Shown here: in pieces, positions 29,094 through 37,695 of the stretch
Position numbering within the stretch: position 1 is the first letter of the stretch
How the letters are laid out: every line of letters starts with the position of its first letter
Assembly (NCBI GenBank): GCA_003140235.1
Contig: PLJN01000124.1
Span: 9,575-49,650, forward strand
Origin: Acidobacteriaceae bacterium
GTDB taxonomy: Bacteria; Acidobacteriota; Terriglobia; Terriglobales; Acidobacteriaceae
DNA length: 40,076 nt
Direction: 5' to 3'
The notes under the pieces: model-generated
Databases searched by the model: none
What the model was told of the DNA's origin: nothing
Seen by the model: only the letters and a program-made list of their open reading frames with translations
Position numbers and translations under genes: made by a program

Positions 29094-31937
29094 CTACCGG
29101 CGCAGCCGATCGTCTACCACCAGATCATTTCCGTCCGCGTCGATCCTGTGGACTTCACCCAGGTTCAATGAGCGAATACCGGCCTCGACTTTCTTCATAT
29201 CGCCGACGACCACCCAGATGAGATGGTCAGGCAGCACATACTTCCTGGCGGTCTCATTGGCGGTGTCCGGCGTAACGGCCAGCACCCTGGCTGTGTACGT
29301 GTTGAAGTACTCCTCCGGCAAGTCGTACTGAAGAATGCTGGCGTACGCTCCGGAGAGCTGGCCCACCGTTTCAAAGCCTCCCGGCAATCCGAGCGTGGCA
29401 TTGGTCTGCTCTTCCGTCAATTCTTTCTCCGAGATACGCTTTTCCCGGCCAAAGGTGTTGTACTCCTTGACCAGTTCGGCCAAAGATTCCTTCGTCTTGT
29501 CAGTCTGCACCGGTGATTGGCTAATGTAGGGCCGCTGGCCGCGCGCGTTCGGAATAAAGCTGAACACGCCGTACGACCAGTGCTTGTCCTCACGCAGATT
29601 CATGTTAATGCGTGAACTGAATTTCCCGCCGAAGATGCTATTCACCAGCTCGAGAGACAGGCTGTCCGGATCATTGCGCGGCGGAGCCAGTTGCAGACCG
29701 TAGATCACGCTCTGCAACGAATCCGGCCGGTCAATCAGATAGACCACGTTCGTTTGCGGCTGCTCGACGCGAGGCATGTTCTTTGTGGGGACGTCGCCCG
29801 GCTTCCATCCGGCGAACAGTTTTTCGAGCCTGGGTTTGATCTCCGCCAGCGTGGTGTCGCCGACGACCAGCAACGTGGCGTTGTTCGGCTTGAACCAGGT
29901 GTCATGGAACTTGACCAGGTCCGCACGTGTCATCTTGCGAACGGCGGCTTCTGTACCTGTGCCGGTAAACGGCACAGCATAGGGATGTCCTTTGCCGTAC
30001 AGCAACGTTGGCGCCACACGCAGCGCCATGGTGTTGGGATTCACTTTCTCGCGCTGGATTGCGGCCAGACGGTCTTTCTGCAGGCGATCAAATTCTTTTT
30101 GCGGAAACGCGGGATGCAAAATGAGGTCGCCGTAAATGTTGAGCGCCTTGTCCATGTTGACCCGGAGCGCGTTGAGGTTGACGGTGGCAAAATCCAGGCT
30201 AGTACCGGCATTGAAGTTGGCGCTGAGCGATTCCAGCTCTTCGCCAATCTTCAGCGAGTCGCGCGTCGGCGTGCCTTCTTCCAGCATGCGTTGCTCAAAG
30301 CTGGCGGTACCGGACGCGTCGGCCGAGTCAGCCGCGTATCCGCTGTTTACGATCAGCGAGAAGTTCACTACCGGCGCGGTGTGGCGTTCCGCCAGTACGA
30401 CCTTCAGACCGTTGGAAAGCGTGGTCCGCTGCATGGGCGGCAGACTGAGTGACATGGGACCGCCAGCATCTGGCTCGTGAGAGCGGTCGAGTTTAGCGTC
30501 AGTCTTTAAGTTCGTGGGATACGGCTGCACTTCCAGAACATAGTCACCATCGCCCAGCCAGTCGTTGGCGGCTTTCTTCACGGACGCCACCGTGGCGGCC
30601 CGCACGGTTTTCAGATAATCCTTATAGCAGTCAGGGTTGCCGGTGAAAGTCTGGCAGCGGGCCAGCACGTCGCTCTTGCCGCCAAAGCCGCCAATGCGTT
30701 CCACGATGCGGGCATAGTTGCCGAAGATCTGGGTCTTGGCAATCTGCAGTTCGGCCTCCGTGGGGCCGTTCTTTAGGAAGTTCCGCAATTCTTCTTCGGC
30801 TGCCTTTTCCGCTTTGCGCAGGTTGCCGTCCGCTTTCGCCGGGTCCGAGTCCGGCTTCGCCGTAAGGATCATGTAGAAGTTTCCAGCGATCTCGTTATTG
30901 AAATCGAAGGTGTTGGCGTCGGTCGCCGTCTGGTCTTTGTAGACCAGACGTTTATACAAACGGGACGTTTTGCCCTGGCCAAGTATGTGGGCCACCAGAT
31001 CCAGCTGGGCTTCTTCAGGCGTTTCAGCTCCAGGCACGTTCCACACGCGATAAATGCGCGCCTGAGTAACGCGGTCCTGCACTGTCCCGCGATGCGTCCC
31101 CGTGCGCTTGGCTACCCAGGCCTGATGCTTGGCGATCGGCGGTCCCGCGGGGATCTCGCCATAGTACTTCTCAACTTTTTGGCGCGCCACTTCCGGCGTG
31201 ACATCGCCGGCGATGACCACGGTGACGTTGTTCGGTCCGTAGTAGGTCTTAAACCAATCGGTCACGTCGGCCATGGACGCCGTGTCCAGGTCTTTCATGG
31301 CGCCAATAACCGTCCAGGAATACGGATGGCCCATGGGATACACGTTTTCCGTGATGAGCTGCTGGGTCACACCATAGGGCTGGTTTTCGCCCTGGCGCTT
31401 CTCGTTCTGCACCACGCCGCGCTGCAGGTCGAGCTTTTTCTGGTCGAGCACCGCGAGCAGATGGCCCATACGATCGCTCTCCGCGAACAGCGCGTAGTCG
31501 AGCATGGACGTCGGCACGTTCTCAAAATAATTGGTGCGGTCGTTGTTCGTAGTGCCGTTCAGATTGGTGGCCCCAATCTTCTCCATGGCGTTGATGTAGG
31601 TGTAATTGAAATTCTCGCTGCCGCTGAACATCAGGTGCTCGAACAGGTGGGCGAAACCGGTTTTGCCCAGCTTCTCGTTCTTCGAGCCCACGTGGTACCA
31701 GGTGTTGACGGCAACGATCGGAGCTTTGTGGTCCTCATGCACCAGAACGGTCAGGCCGTTTCTAAGAACGAACTTGGTGTAAGGGATGTCCGGAATGGGA
31801 ATAGTGCCTGCAGCGGACGCCGGCGCTTTTTTCGCCGGGGCTGGTTTCGCCTGTGCCACCGCAGAGCTAAAGTTGCAGATCAGCAGCATCATGGCCACAA
31901 GCAGACTTGCAGCCAGGAACGTAAATTTGTTTCTCAA
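29094..31937 (-). CDS. M16-family zinc peptidase, two fused M16 units, exported
   Basis: A 947-aa protein with a Sec signal (LAASLLVAMMLLICNFSSAVAQA). The first M16 unit has the inverted zinc motif HLFEH at residues 97-101 and the distal Glu in VVQNEKRQGENQPYG. The second unit (from about residue 500, with MLEEGTPTRDSL at the equivalent place) lacks HxxEH and is the inactive partner, as in PqqL-like peptidases with both halves on one chain. It is probably periplasmic and degrades unfolded peptides. The start is TTG 31937, with GGAGG 7 nt upstream. A long leader carries an inverted repeat. Confidence 0.93.
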   Translation of the reverse strand: MRNKFTFLAASLLVAMMLLICNFSSAVAQAKPAPAKKAPASAAGTIPIPDIPYTKFVLRNGLTVLVHEDHKAPIVAVNTWYHVGSKNEKLGKTGFAHLFEHLMFSGSENFNYTYINAMEKIGATNLNGTTNNDRTNYFENVPTSMLDYALFAESDRMGHLLAVLDQKKLDLQRGVVQNEKRQGENQPYGVTQQLITENVYPMGHPYSWTVIGAMKDLDTASMADVTDWFKTYYGPNNVTVVIAGDVTPEVARQKVEKYYGEIPAGPPIAKHQAWVAKRTGTHRGTVQDRVTQARIYRVWNVPGAETPEEAQLDLVAHILGQGKTSRLYKRLVYKDQTATDANTFDFNNEIAGNFYMILTAKPDSDPAKADGNLRKAEKAAEEELRNFLKNGPTEAELQIAKTQIFGNYARIVERIGGFGGKSDVLARCQTFTGNPDCYKDYLKTVRAATVASVKKAANDWLGDGDYVLEVQPYPTNLKTDAKLDRSHEPDAGGPMSLSLPPMQRTTLSNGLKVVLAERHTAPVVNFSLIVNSGYAADSADASGTASFEQRMLEEGTPTRDSLKIGEELESLSANFNAGTSLDFATVNLNALRVNMDKALNIYGDLILHPAFPQKEFDRLQKDRLAAIQREKVNPNTMALRVAPTLLYGKGHPYAVPFTGTGTEAAVRKMTRADLVKFHDTWFKPNNATLLVVGDTTLAEIKPRLEKLFAGWKPGDVPTKNMPRVEQPQTNVVYLIDRPDSLQSVIYGLQLAPPRNDPDSLSLELVNSIFGGKFSSRINMNLREDKHWSYGVFSFIPNARGQRPYISQSPVQTDKTKESLAELVKEYNTFGREKRISEKELTEEQTNATLGLPGGFETVGQLSGAYASILQYDLPEEYFNTYTARVLAVTPDTANETARKYVLPDHLIWVVVGDMKKVEAGIRSLNLGEVHRIDADGNDLVVDDRLRR

Positions 31938-31976
31938 AAGATTGCCTCCATGGAAAAGTCAGCACGATTCGAGCTG

Positions 31977-32031
31977 GTTTCAAAACCCCCGATGGGTCTG
32001 CGCTTGTTGTCGGGAATAGGGGCTTTGAAAC
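31977..32031 (-). promoter_or_regulatory. Inverted repeat in the M16 leader
   Basis: GTTTCAAA (31977-31984) pairs with TTTGAAAC (32024-32031). Inside, CCCCCGA (31986-31992) can pair partly with TCGGG and GGGG runs at 32010-32022. The element lies in the predicted 5' leader of the peptidase mRNA, about 40 nt before the start codon. A regulatory hairpin is possible; no known class fits. Confidence 0.45.
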
Positions 32032-32095
32032 AAGTTCCGGCAGCGGTGCGGCGGCTTTCGCTTCAGAGTTGGCGTTTGGTTCAAAATGCGTTGCG

Positions 32096-32124
32096 ATTTT
32101 ATGGGCTTGTCTGGTCAAAGTCAA
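32096..32124 (-). promoter_or_regulatory. Sigma-70 promoter of the M16 peptidase gene
   Basis: On the minus strand -35 TTGACT (32119-32124), a 17-bp spacer and -10 TAAAAT (32096-32101), each close to consensus. The expected start near 32089 gives a leader of about 150 nt. The rest of the 332-bp gap between the divergent genes holds no credible gene. Confidence 0.7.
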
Positions 32125-32256
32125 AAGCCCGCCGTGCCCTGGCCACACCACTGGCTGAGTTAGACGGAGAGACCAATGAATGGTCAACCGGATGGTTGGC
32201 GGTGCTGGCAACTGGCCCATTATCAATTAGTTAAGACATGGCGTTTTCGGTCGATT

Positions 32257-32262
32257 TAGAAT
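32257..32262 (+). promoter_or_regulatory. Candidate -10 TAGAAT 7 nt before a GTG start
   Basis: TAGAAT, then CCAATAC, then the GTG at 32270 of the epimerase-like gene. No Shine-Dalgarno is present, so a leaderless mRNA is likely. The -35 is not clear. Confidence 0.5.
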
Positions 32263-32269
32263 CCAATAC

Positions 32270-33172
32270 GTGAAAGTCTTGCTTACTGGCGCGACAGGAT
32301 TTGTTGGCGGCCATCTTCTTCAAAGATTGCTGGCGGAGGGCCACGCGGTCCGTGCCCTCGTGCGCAACCCGCAAAAGCCAAACCAGTTTCCTGCGGAAAA
32401 CGTCACGCTGATCCAGGGAGATGTGGCCGACGGCGCGGGACTGACTGAAGGTCTGAAAGACTGTGATGCGGTCATTCATCTAGTGGGCATTATTGTTGAA
32501 GATGGCAAGGCCACCTTCGAACGAGTGCACGAAACCGGAACACGCAATGTGGTTGAAGCGGCAAAGCGGAACGACGTTGCTCGTTTTATCCAGATGTCGG
32601 CCATTGGCGCCCGCGCCGATGGCGTCGCGCCGTACCAGACCACAAAATGGAAAGCGGAAGAACTTGTCCGCCAAAGCGGGATTCCGTATTGCATTCTGCG
32701 GCCGTCTCTGATCTTTGGTCCCGGCGACGGTTTCGTCTCGCAAATGCTCGACGTCATGCGCAAGGCGCCGCTGTTTCGTCCCGTGCCGGGTGACGGTATG
32801 CCGCGTTTTCGTCCTGTCTTTATTGATGACGTCACCGCCTGCTTCACCCGGGCGTTGACCGTAGAGGCCGCCACCCATCAAACCATCGAACTGGGCGGAG
32901 CGGACGAATTACCGCTCAACGACGTACTGACAGAAATCGCTCGTCACGCCGGCATCCGCAAGCGGCCCGCACATGTGCCGCTGTCATTCATGTTTCTGGC
33001 AGCAGTCATCGCGCAACGCCTGCCGGGACGCCCACCGGTGACCGTCGACCAGTTGCGCATGTTACGCGAAGGGTCCACTTGCGACATCGGCGCAATGAAG
33101 CAAATTCTGGGAGTGGAGCCCTGTGGTTTTGGCGAAGGATTGAGTACATACTTATTCCCCACGAAGACCTAG
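32270..33172 (+). CDS. Atypical SDR, NAD(P)-binding epimerase-like protein (NDUFA9-like)
   Basis: A 300-aa extended/atypical SDR. The N-terminus KVLLTGATGFVGGHLLQRLL is the TGATGFVG nucleotide-binding motif. DAVIHLVGI, VARFIQMSAIGA and YQTTKWKAEELVRQSG, with Tyr and Lys of YxxxK, follow, and then the LRPSLIFGPGDGF hallmark. It is closest to the complex I NDUFA9-like / NAD-dependent epimerase group, whose bacterial substrates are mostly unknown. GTG 32270 is favoured as the first residue of the Rossmann strand. It is divergent from the M16 gene. Confidence 0.88.
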   Translation: MKVLLTGATGFVGGHLLQRLLAEGHAVRALVRNPQKPNQFPAENVTLIQGDVADGAGLTEGLKDCDAVIHLVGIIVEDGKATFERVHETGTRNVVEAAKRNDVARFIQMSAIGARADGVAPYQTTKWKAEELVRQSGIPYCILRPSLIFGPGDGFVSQMLDVMRKAPLFRPVPGDGMPRFRPVFIDDVTACFTRALTVEAATHQTIELGGADELPLNDVLTEIARHAGIRKRPAHVPLSFMFLAAVIAQRLPGRPPVTVDQLRMLREGSTCDIGAMKQILGVEPCGFGEGLSTYLFPTKT

Positions 33173-33258
33173 CGATTCGCGGATTCAGAGCAGCAAATGA
33201 GGATGGTTTTGCATCAAACGTTGATATACGCCATTGATAATTGATAACAGGAGTTGAT

Positions 33259-34386
33259 ATGACAAATCTCCGCAAATACTTATGGGTGGTGCTGCTGTCC
33301 CTGGCACTTCTGGCGGTTGGCTGCACACATAAGAGCAATCGCCCTGACGCTCAGGTTGCCGCCGACGTTCAGAACAAGATTTATTCTGACGCCAATGTCC
33401 CTGACAAGCAGCTTTCGATCAACGCCAGCAACGGCGTGGTGACTCTCGCCGGAACTGTCAGCAATGCCACCGCCCGCAATGCTGCGGCCAATGACGCGGC
33501 GCAAGTGGAGGGAGTCAGGACGGTAGTCAACAATCTGCAGATCGTACAGATTGCACCGGCGGTTGTTGCCGATCAGCCTGTGCAGGCGCCGCCGGTCAAG
33601 CCATCGGCCGGCACGTACGCCGTAAATTCCGTTCCTGCGAAGCAGGATCGTCCTTCTCCTCGCAGCCGCAACACCTCGCGCGCGGATGATAGTCGCGACA
33701 ACTATGCCGGCGAACCCAACAATGATAATGCCTCAGCGGCCAACGCTCCGGCAGCGCCGGTCCCGTGGACTTCGCCCGACCGGTGGATCCAGTCGGAAGA
33801 AGCGCCGGCACGCACACCGCCTCCGCCACCAGCGCCTGCTCCTCCGCAAGAAATCACCGTTCCTGCCGGCACTCAGTTGAGCATTCGCATGAATGAAGAG
33901 GTGAGTTCGGAGAAGGCGCAAGTTGGGGATGTTTTCCACGGATCGCTGCCCGCGCCAGTGATCGTTAACGGCCAGACGGTCATCCCGACGACCGCGGACG
34001 TGGAAGGCCGCGTAGTGGATGTGAAATCTGCGGGCCGTTTCGCCGGGCAATCCGTGCTTACCGTGGAACTGACGCGGCTGCGTATGAACGGCAGAAGCTA
34101 CAACCTTCAGACGGAACGATGGACCCAGTCCGGCAACGGACGGGGCAAGGCCACCGCAGCCAAGGTTGGCGGCGGCGCAGTGATCGGCGCGGTTATCGGC
34201 GGGATTTTTGGCGGCGGCAAAGGCGCGGCCATCGGAGGCGCCGCAGGAGCGGGCGCCGGGACCGGCGCATCCGCAGCAACCAAGGGCCAACAGATTGTCC
34301 TGAAGCCGGAGGCGGTTATTAACTTCCAGTTGGAACACTCGATCACGGTCACGCCAGGCGCCAGCCGTCAGCCGCTGGGCCAATAG
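33259..34386 (+). CDS. BON-domain lipoprotein with a glycine-zipper region
   Basis: A 375-aa protein. The signal peptide ends in the lipobox LAVGC, predicting lipid attachment. A BON domain (about residues 25-95, VAADVQNKIYSDANVPDKQLSI and GVVTLAGTVSN) likely binds membranes. A Pro/Ala-rich linker follows, then a beta domain (PAGTQLSIRMNEEVSSEKAQ) and a glycine zipper (GGGAVIGAVIGGIFGGGKGA), which inserts into membranes. The likely role is envelope integrity. ATG 33259 has AGGAG 5 nt upstream; an in-frame ATG at 33241 lacks one. A long hairpin follows the stop. Confidence 0.88.
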   Translation: MTNLRKYLWVVLLSLALLAVGCTHKSNRPDAQVAADVQNKIYSDANVPDKQLSINASNGVVTLAGTVSNATARNAAANDAAQVEGVRTVVNNLQIVQIAPAVVADQPVQAPPVKPSAGTYAVNSVPAKQDRPSPRSRNTSRADDSRDNYAGEPNNDNASAANAPAAPVPWTSPDRWIQSEEAPARTPPPPPAPAPPQEITVPAGTQLSIRMNEEVSSEKAQVGDVFHGSLPAPVIVNGQTVIPTTADVEGRVVDVKSAGRFAGQSVLTVELTRLRMNGRSYNLQTERWTQSGNGRGKATAAKVGGGAVIGAVIGGIFGGGKGAAIGGAAGAGAGTGASAATKGQQIVLKPEAVINFQLEHSITVTPGASRQPLGQ

Positions 34387-34416
34387 TGATGGAAGAACGG
34401 CCTGCTCAAGCAATTA

Positions 34417-34534
34417 GCAAAAACCTTACCGCTGATTACGCTGATGACGCTGATAATAATTATTCAAAAAAATCCCATTTCGATTCTCTTACACATCAGC
34501 GCTATCAGCGTCATCAGCGGTAAGGTTTTATTGC
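34417..34534. repeat. Long imperfect hairpin built from ACGCTGAT units
   Basis: The left arm 34417-34454 and right arm 34495-34534 are reverse complements over about 38 bases with 3 mismatches and one bulge, around a 40-nt AT-rich loop. Each arm contains three tandem units of the type ACGCTGAT preceded by AACCTTACC. It lies between the BON lipoprotein and the prepilin peptidase gene and could act as a strong terminator or a dispersed inverted-repeat element. No transposase is nearby. Confidence 0.85.
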
Positions 34535-34624
34535 TCTGAAAAGGCGTTGCTTGCACCACTGGCGTTGTTTACTAACCGGGCTATCGCCGCACAACAGTAA
34601 CTAGGGTCGCCCTGGAAATCTACG

Positions 34625-34630
34625 TATAAT
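34625..34630 (+). promoter_or_regulatory. -10 TATAAT upstream of prepilin peptidase
   Basis: A perfect TATAAT hexamer about 43 bp before the TTG start at 34673. The region 17 bp upstream has no clear -35. It would give a leader of about 36 nt. Confidence 0.5.
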
Positions 34631-34672
34631 CAGGCCATCCCCGAGAAAAATCCAGCGCGGAGCTAGCCTCTG

Positions 34673-35602
34673 TTGGTTTTTTACATTGTCGCGTTTTTCT
34701 TGTTCGGACTGATCTTCGGCAGCTTTTTGAATGTCTGTATTCATCGCATGCCGCTCGGCCTTTCCGTGGTGCGTCCGCGCTCCGGTTGCCCGGTGTGCCA
34801 GGCGCCCATCGCTGCTCATGACAACATTCCGGTGCTGAGTTGGGTGCTGCTGAAAGGCAAATGCCGAAACTGCCAGGCCCGCATCTCGCCGCGATATGCC
34901 GCGGTTGAATTGCTCACGGGGGCCTTCTTTGCTCTGTCTTATTACATGGCGGTCACGCATTACGACCCTAGGCCGGGACCGCTGGCGGCCAAGTATTGCG
35001 TCTTGTGCTTCCTTCTTATAGGCCTCATTTTTACTGACGCCGAAACCAAGCTGCTACCCGACCTGCTGACCAAACCCGGAGTCGTAATCGGACTATTGTT
35101 TAGTCTGCTCGTTGAGGTCGAAGGCCCGGGCGATTTCATTCTGCGAAACTGGATACACCACCCGGCTAACTGGCGGATTGTTTCCTTCATCAACGCGTGT
35201 GCCGGAGCCGCTTTGGGATCGGCGTTTATTCTGGCCGTGGCCCTGATGTACAAAGTATTGCGTCGCGAGGAAGGCATGGGCCAGGGTGACGTAAAACTCA
35301 TGGGCCTGATCGGCGCGTTTCTGGGCGTTAAGATAACGCTGCTGGTGCTGCTCGCAGGCTCGCTGATCGGCAGCATTTTCGGCCTTACGCTGATTTTCTT
35401 TGTCTGGCGAAAGCGGCTGGCGCGCCGACGGTCCAAAATCCCCTCGGAACCGGCGAAAGCCGCGCGCATTCGGTCATGGCATTCGGCTATCTTGATTTAT
35501 CGCAATTTTGAGATACCTTTTGGAGTGTTTCTGGGAATAGCCGCTCTATTGGCGGCTTTTTGCGGAAATGTGATTTTTCGCTGGTATTGGGAACGCATGT
35601 GA
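34673..35602 (+). CDS. pilD: Prepilin peptidase / N-methyltransferase (A24 family)
   Basis: A 309-aa polytopic membrane aspartic protease that cleaves and N-methylates type IV prepilins and type II secretion pseudopilins. The cytoplasmic zinc module has Cys39, Cys42, Cys64 and Cys67 (CPVC...CRNC). The catalytic aspartates are Asp122 in FTDAETKLLPD and Asp206 in GMGQGDVKLMG. FGSFLNVCIHRMP near the N-terminus is the family signature. The start is TTG 34673, the only start giving the full first helix. The stop overlaps the histidine kinase GTG by 4 bases (GTGA), coupling processing and regulation genes. Confidence 0.95.
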   Translation: MVFYIVAFFLFGLIFGSFLNVCIHRMPLGLSVVRPRSGCPVCQAPIAAHDNIPVLSWVLLKGKCRNCQARISPRYAAVELLTGAFFALSYYMAVTHYDPRPGPLAAKYCVLCFLLIGLIFTDAETKLLPDLLTKPGVVIGLLFSLLVEVEGPGDFILRNWIHHPANWRIVSFINACAGAALGSAFILAVALMYKVLRREEGMGQGDVKLMGLIGAFLGVKITLLVLLAGSLIGSIFGLTLIFFVWRKRLARRRSKIPSEPAKAARIRSWHSAILIYRNFEIPFGVFLGIAALLAAFCGNVIFRWYWERM

Positions 35603-36960
35603 TTAAGCTGCAGCAAAACCCGATTGTGTTCAAGATGCTCTTCGCGGTGTTCGCGACCCTTATTGCGCTGCTGGCGGCGATACTCGCGGTCATGATGTTG
35701 CGTGCGGCGCGCAAGAATTTGGGCAAGGCAGAGAAAGAGCGCGTAGCCGCCGAGAACAATCCTCTCTTTTCCCTTGCTGCTTATAACGGCGTGATCCAGC
35801 AGCTTCGCGAACAGGAAAAAGAGCTGCAGAAGCTTCGGCAGCAGGACCGGGAGCGCGCCGCTGCCACGGAGAACATTAGCGAAGCGGTGCTCTCCAACCT
35901 CACCAGTGGAGTTGTTTTCTTCGACCGGCTGGGGCTCGTCCGTCAGGTCAATGGCGCGGCGAAATTGCTTCTCGGATATGCGTCGCCGTTCGGCTTCCAT
36001 ATACGCGACTTGTTTACCGGCATTCGCGAAGTACGCTGGCCCAGCGGGGGCACTTCCGATTCACCAGCTCCGTTTGTGACCGAGATGGAACGGACCATTC
36101 GTGACGGCGCTCCCTTTCAACGCGTAGAGGCCGACTACGTCACGCCGAAGGGCGAGAAACGCGTGCTGGGAATTGGCGCGTCCGCGGTGCGCGGGAAAAA
36201 GGGAGAAATCCTTGGCGTCTCCTGCCTGGTGGCCGACCTCACTCACATTGCCGAGTTGTCGCGGCAGGTGCAACTCAAGGAAAATCTGGCTTCTCTAGGC
36301 GAGATGTCCGCTGGAATCGCACATGAATTCAAGAACTCGCTGGCCACTATTTCCGGATACGCGCAGATGCTGGTGCAGGAATCGGCGACAGAAACGGGAC
36401 GAGGATTTGCCGGCAAGATCGCCGCTGAAACAGAATCGCTCTCGCGCATCGTCACTGAGTTTCTGGAGTTTGCGCGTCCTCACGGAATGGCGCGGCAGAA
36501 AGTCAATCTGAATGCGGTCCTGGAAGATTGCGCGCGGGAAACGGGAGTTGATCTGCAACTGCCAGCGGCCCCGATCATGGAAGTCACAGGCGATGCTGTG
36601 CTGCTGCGACAAGCCCTGTCCAATCTCCTGCGCAATAGCGCCGAGGCCGGACGCAACGGCGCGCGGGTCAAGGTATCTGTCCACGGATCGATTGAAGCGG
36701 ACAAGCTGCAAGTAAGCCTGGCCGACAACGGCCGCGGCATTGCCGCTGAGGACTTGCTCAAAATCTTCATTCCGTTTTTTACGACCAAAGCCAGTGGCAC
36801 GGGCCTGGGGCTGGCCCTGGTACACCGGATCATCAGCGAGCATGGCGGCGCGATCACTGTAGCCAGCAACGCCGAGGGCACAACTTTCACCCTGACTTTG
36901 CCGGCCAACCAGCCGGCCGGGCCCACGGCAACGGAGATTACTGACATTACTAAAGACTAG
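35599..36960 (+). CDS. Membrane histidine kinase, PilS/NtrB-type
   Basis: A 453-aa protein starting at GTG 35599, overlapping the pilD stop. An N-terminal helix (about 11-34) anchors it, a coiled coil leads to a PAS domain (about 93-217), then HisKA with the phospho-accepting His242 in GIAHEFKNSLATISGYAQM, and the HATPase with N box LSNLLRNSAEAG, G1 DNGRGIA and GTGLGLALVHRI. This order is typical of kinases that pair with NtrC-family activators; the sigma-54 activator 0.7 kb downstream is the natural partner. With pilD adjacent, control of pilus genes is likely but inferred from position. Confidence 0.92.
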   Translation: MIKLQQNPIVFKMLFAVFATLIALLAAILAVMMLRAARKNLGKAEKERVAAENNPLFSLAAYNGVIQQLREQEKELQKLRQQDRERAAATENISEAVLSNLTSGVVFFDRLGLVRQVNGAAKLLLGYASPFGFHIRDLFTGIREVRWPSGGTSDSPAPFVTEMERTIRDGAPFQRVEADYVTPKGEKRVLGIGASAVRGKKGEILGVSCLVADLTHIAELSRQVQLKENLASLGEMSAGIAHEFKNSLATISGYAQMLVQESATETGRGFAGKIAAETESLSRIVTEFLEFARPHGMARQKVNLNAVLEDCARETGVDLQLPAAPIMEVTGDAVLLRQALSNLLRNSAEAGRNGARVKVSVHGSIEADKLQVSLADNGRGIAAEDLLKIFIPFFTTKASGTGLGLALVHRIISEHGGAITVASNAEGTTFTLTLPANQPAGPTATEITDITKD

Positions 36961-37039
36961 GGGGATTTCCCTTGTGGGTTCCTGGGGGGCTGAATCGCAA
37001 AGAATCCCGTGGCAAAGCGGAGTAAGATGGAGGTAGTGG

Positions 37040-37642
37040 ATGGTTATTCGTATGAAAACACTTTGTGCATTGATTCTTCTATGTGGTCTGGCGGCGAGCG
37101 CGCAAGATCAGCAACCGCCACCGAAATCGCTGGGTGAGATTGCCCGGGAGAACCGCGCCAACAAGAAGCCGGGAACGCCGGTCCGAGTCATCGACAACGA
37201 CGCGTTCCCCTCCGCCGACACCGCCGCACCGGCCGTTGCGAAAGACACAACTTCCGACGCCAAGAACCCGGACGCAAAGACCACCGACGCGAAGAAGGAC
37301 GACATCAAGAACAACGGCACAGACCAGGCCAAGGTCACGCCGTCTGAACAGCAGAAGTGGGATTCGTGGAAGACGAAGCTGGACGCACAGAAACACGAAG
37401 TGACTCTGTTGCAGCGCGAGGTCGATGTCACAGAACGTGAAGCGCGCGTCCGCGCCGCCAACTATTATGCCGATGCCGGCGCCAACCTAAGGGACCCGGG
37501 CAAGTACGCGGAAGAAACGCGCAAACAACAGGAGGAGCTCCAGGCCAAGACACTGCTGCTGACCGCCGCAAAGCAGAGACTGGCCGACCTTCAGGAGCAG
37601 GCACGCAAGGACGGAGTGCCTTTCAGCGTCATTGACAACTAA
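37040..37642 (+). CDS. Secreted coiled-coil hypothetical protein
   Basis: A 200-aa protein with a signal peptide (KTLCALILLCGLAASAQ), a short conserved-looking motif KSLGEIARENRANKK, a low-complexity Asp/Lys/Ala linker (repeats of DAK and TDAK), then a long coiled coil (DAQKHEVTLLQREVDVTERE and KQQEELQAKTLLLTAAKQRL). ATG 37040 has GGAGG 6-7 nt upstream; ATG 37052 is in frame. Probably periplasmic. It lies between the kinase and its likely regulator and ends in a strong terminator. Function unknown. Confidence 0.78.
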   Translation: MVIRMKTLCALILLCGLAASAQDQQPPPKSLGEIARENRANKKPGTPVRVIDNDAFPSADTAAPAVAKDTTSDAKNPDAKTTDAKKDDIKNNGTDQAKVTPSEQQKWDSWKTKLDAQKHEVTLLQREVDVTEREARVRAANYYADAGANLRDPGKYAEETRKQQEELQAKTLLLTAAKQRLADLQEQARKDGVPFSVIDN

Positions 37643-37659
37643 CCGCGCCCAGCGTCCCG

Positions 37660-37690
37660 ACCCCCAAAGCCTCACACGTTTGGGGGTTTT
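37660..37690 (+). terminator. Intrinsic terminator directly in front of the response regulator
   Basis: ACCCCCAAA and TTTGGGGGT form a 9-bp stem around a 10-nt loop, followed by a T-run (TTTT including the last stem base), then CTAGT and the ATG at 37696. The stem and T-run are classic. Its position 5 nt before the next start codon leaves no room for a separate promoter and ribosome-binding site downstream of it. Confidence 0.8.
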
Positions 37691-37695
37691 CTAGT

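Noticed and set aside
30987-32234. A 415-codon plus-strand open frame over the M16 gene 5' end and leader
   Set aside because: Antisense to the zinc-motif half of the peptidase and rich in low-information Arg/His sequence; not a gene.
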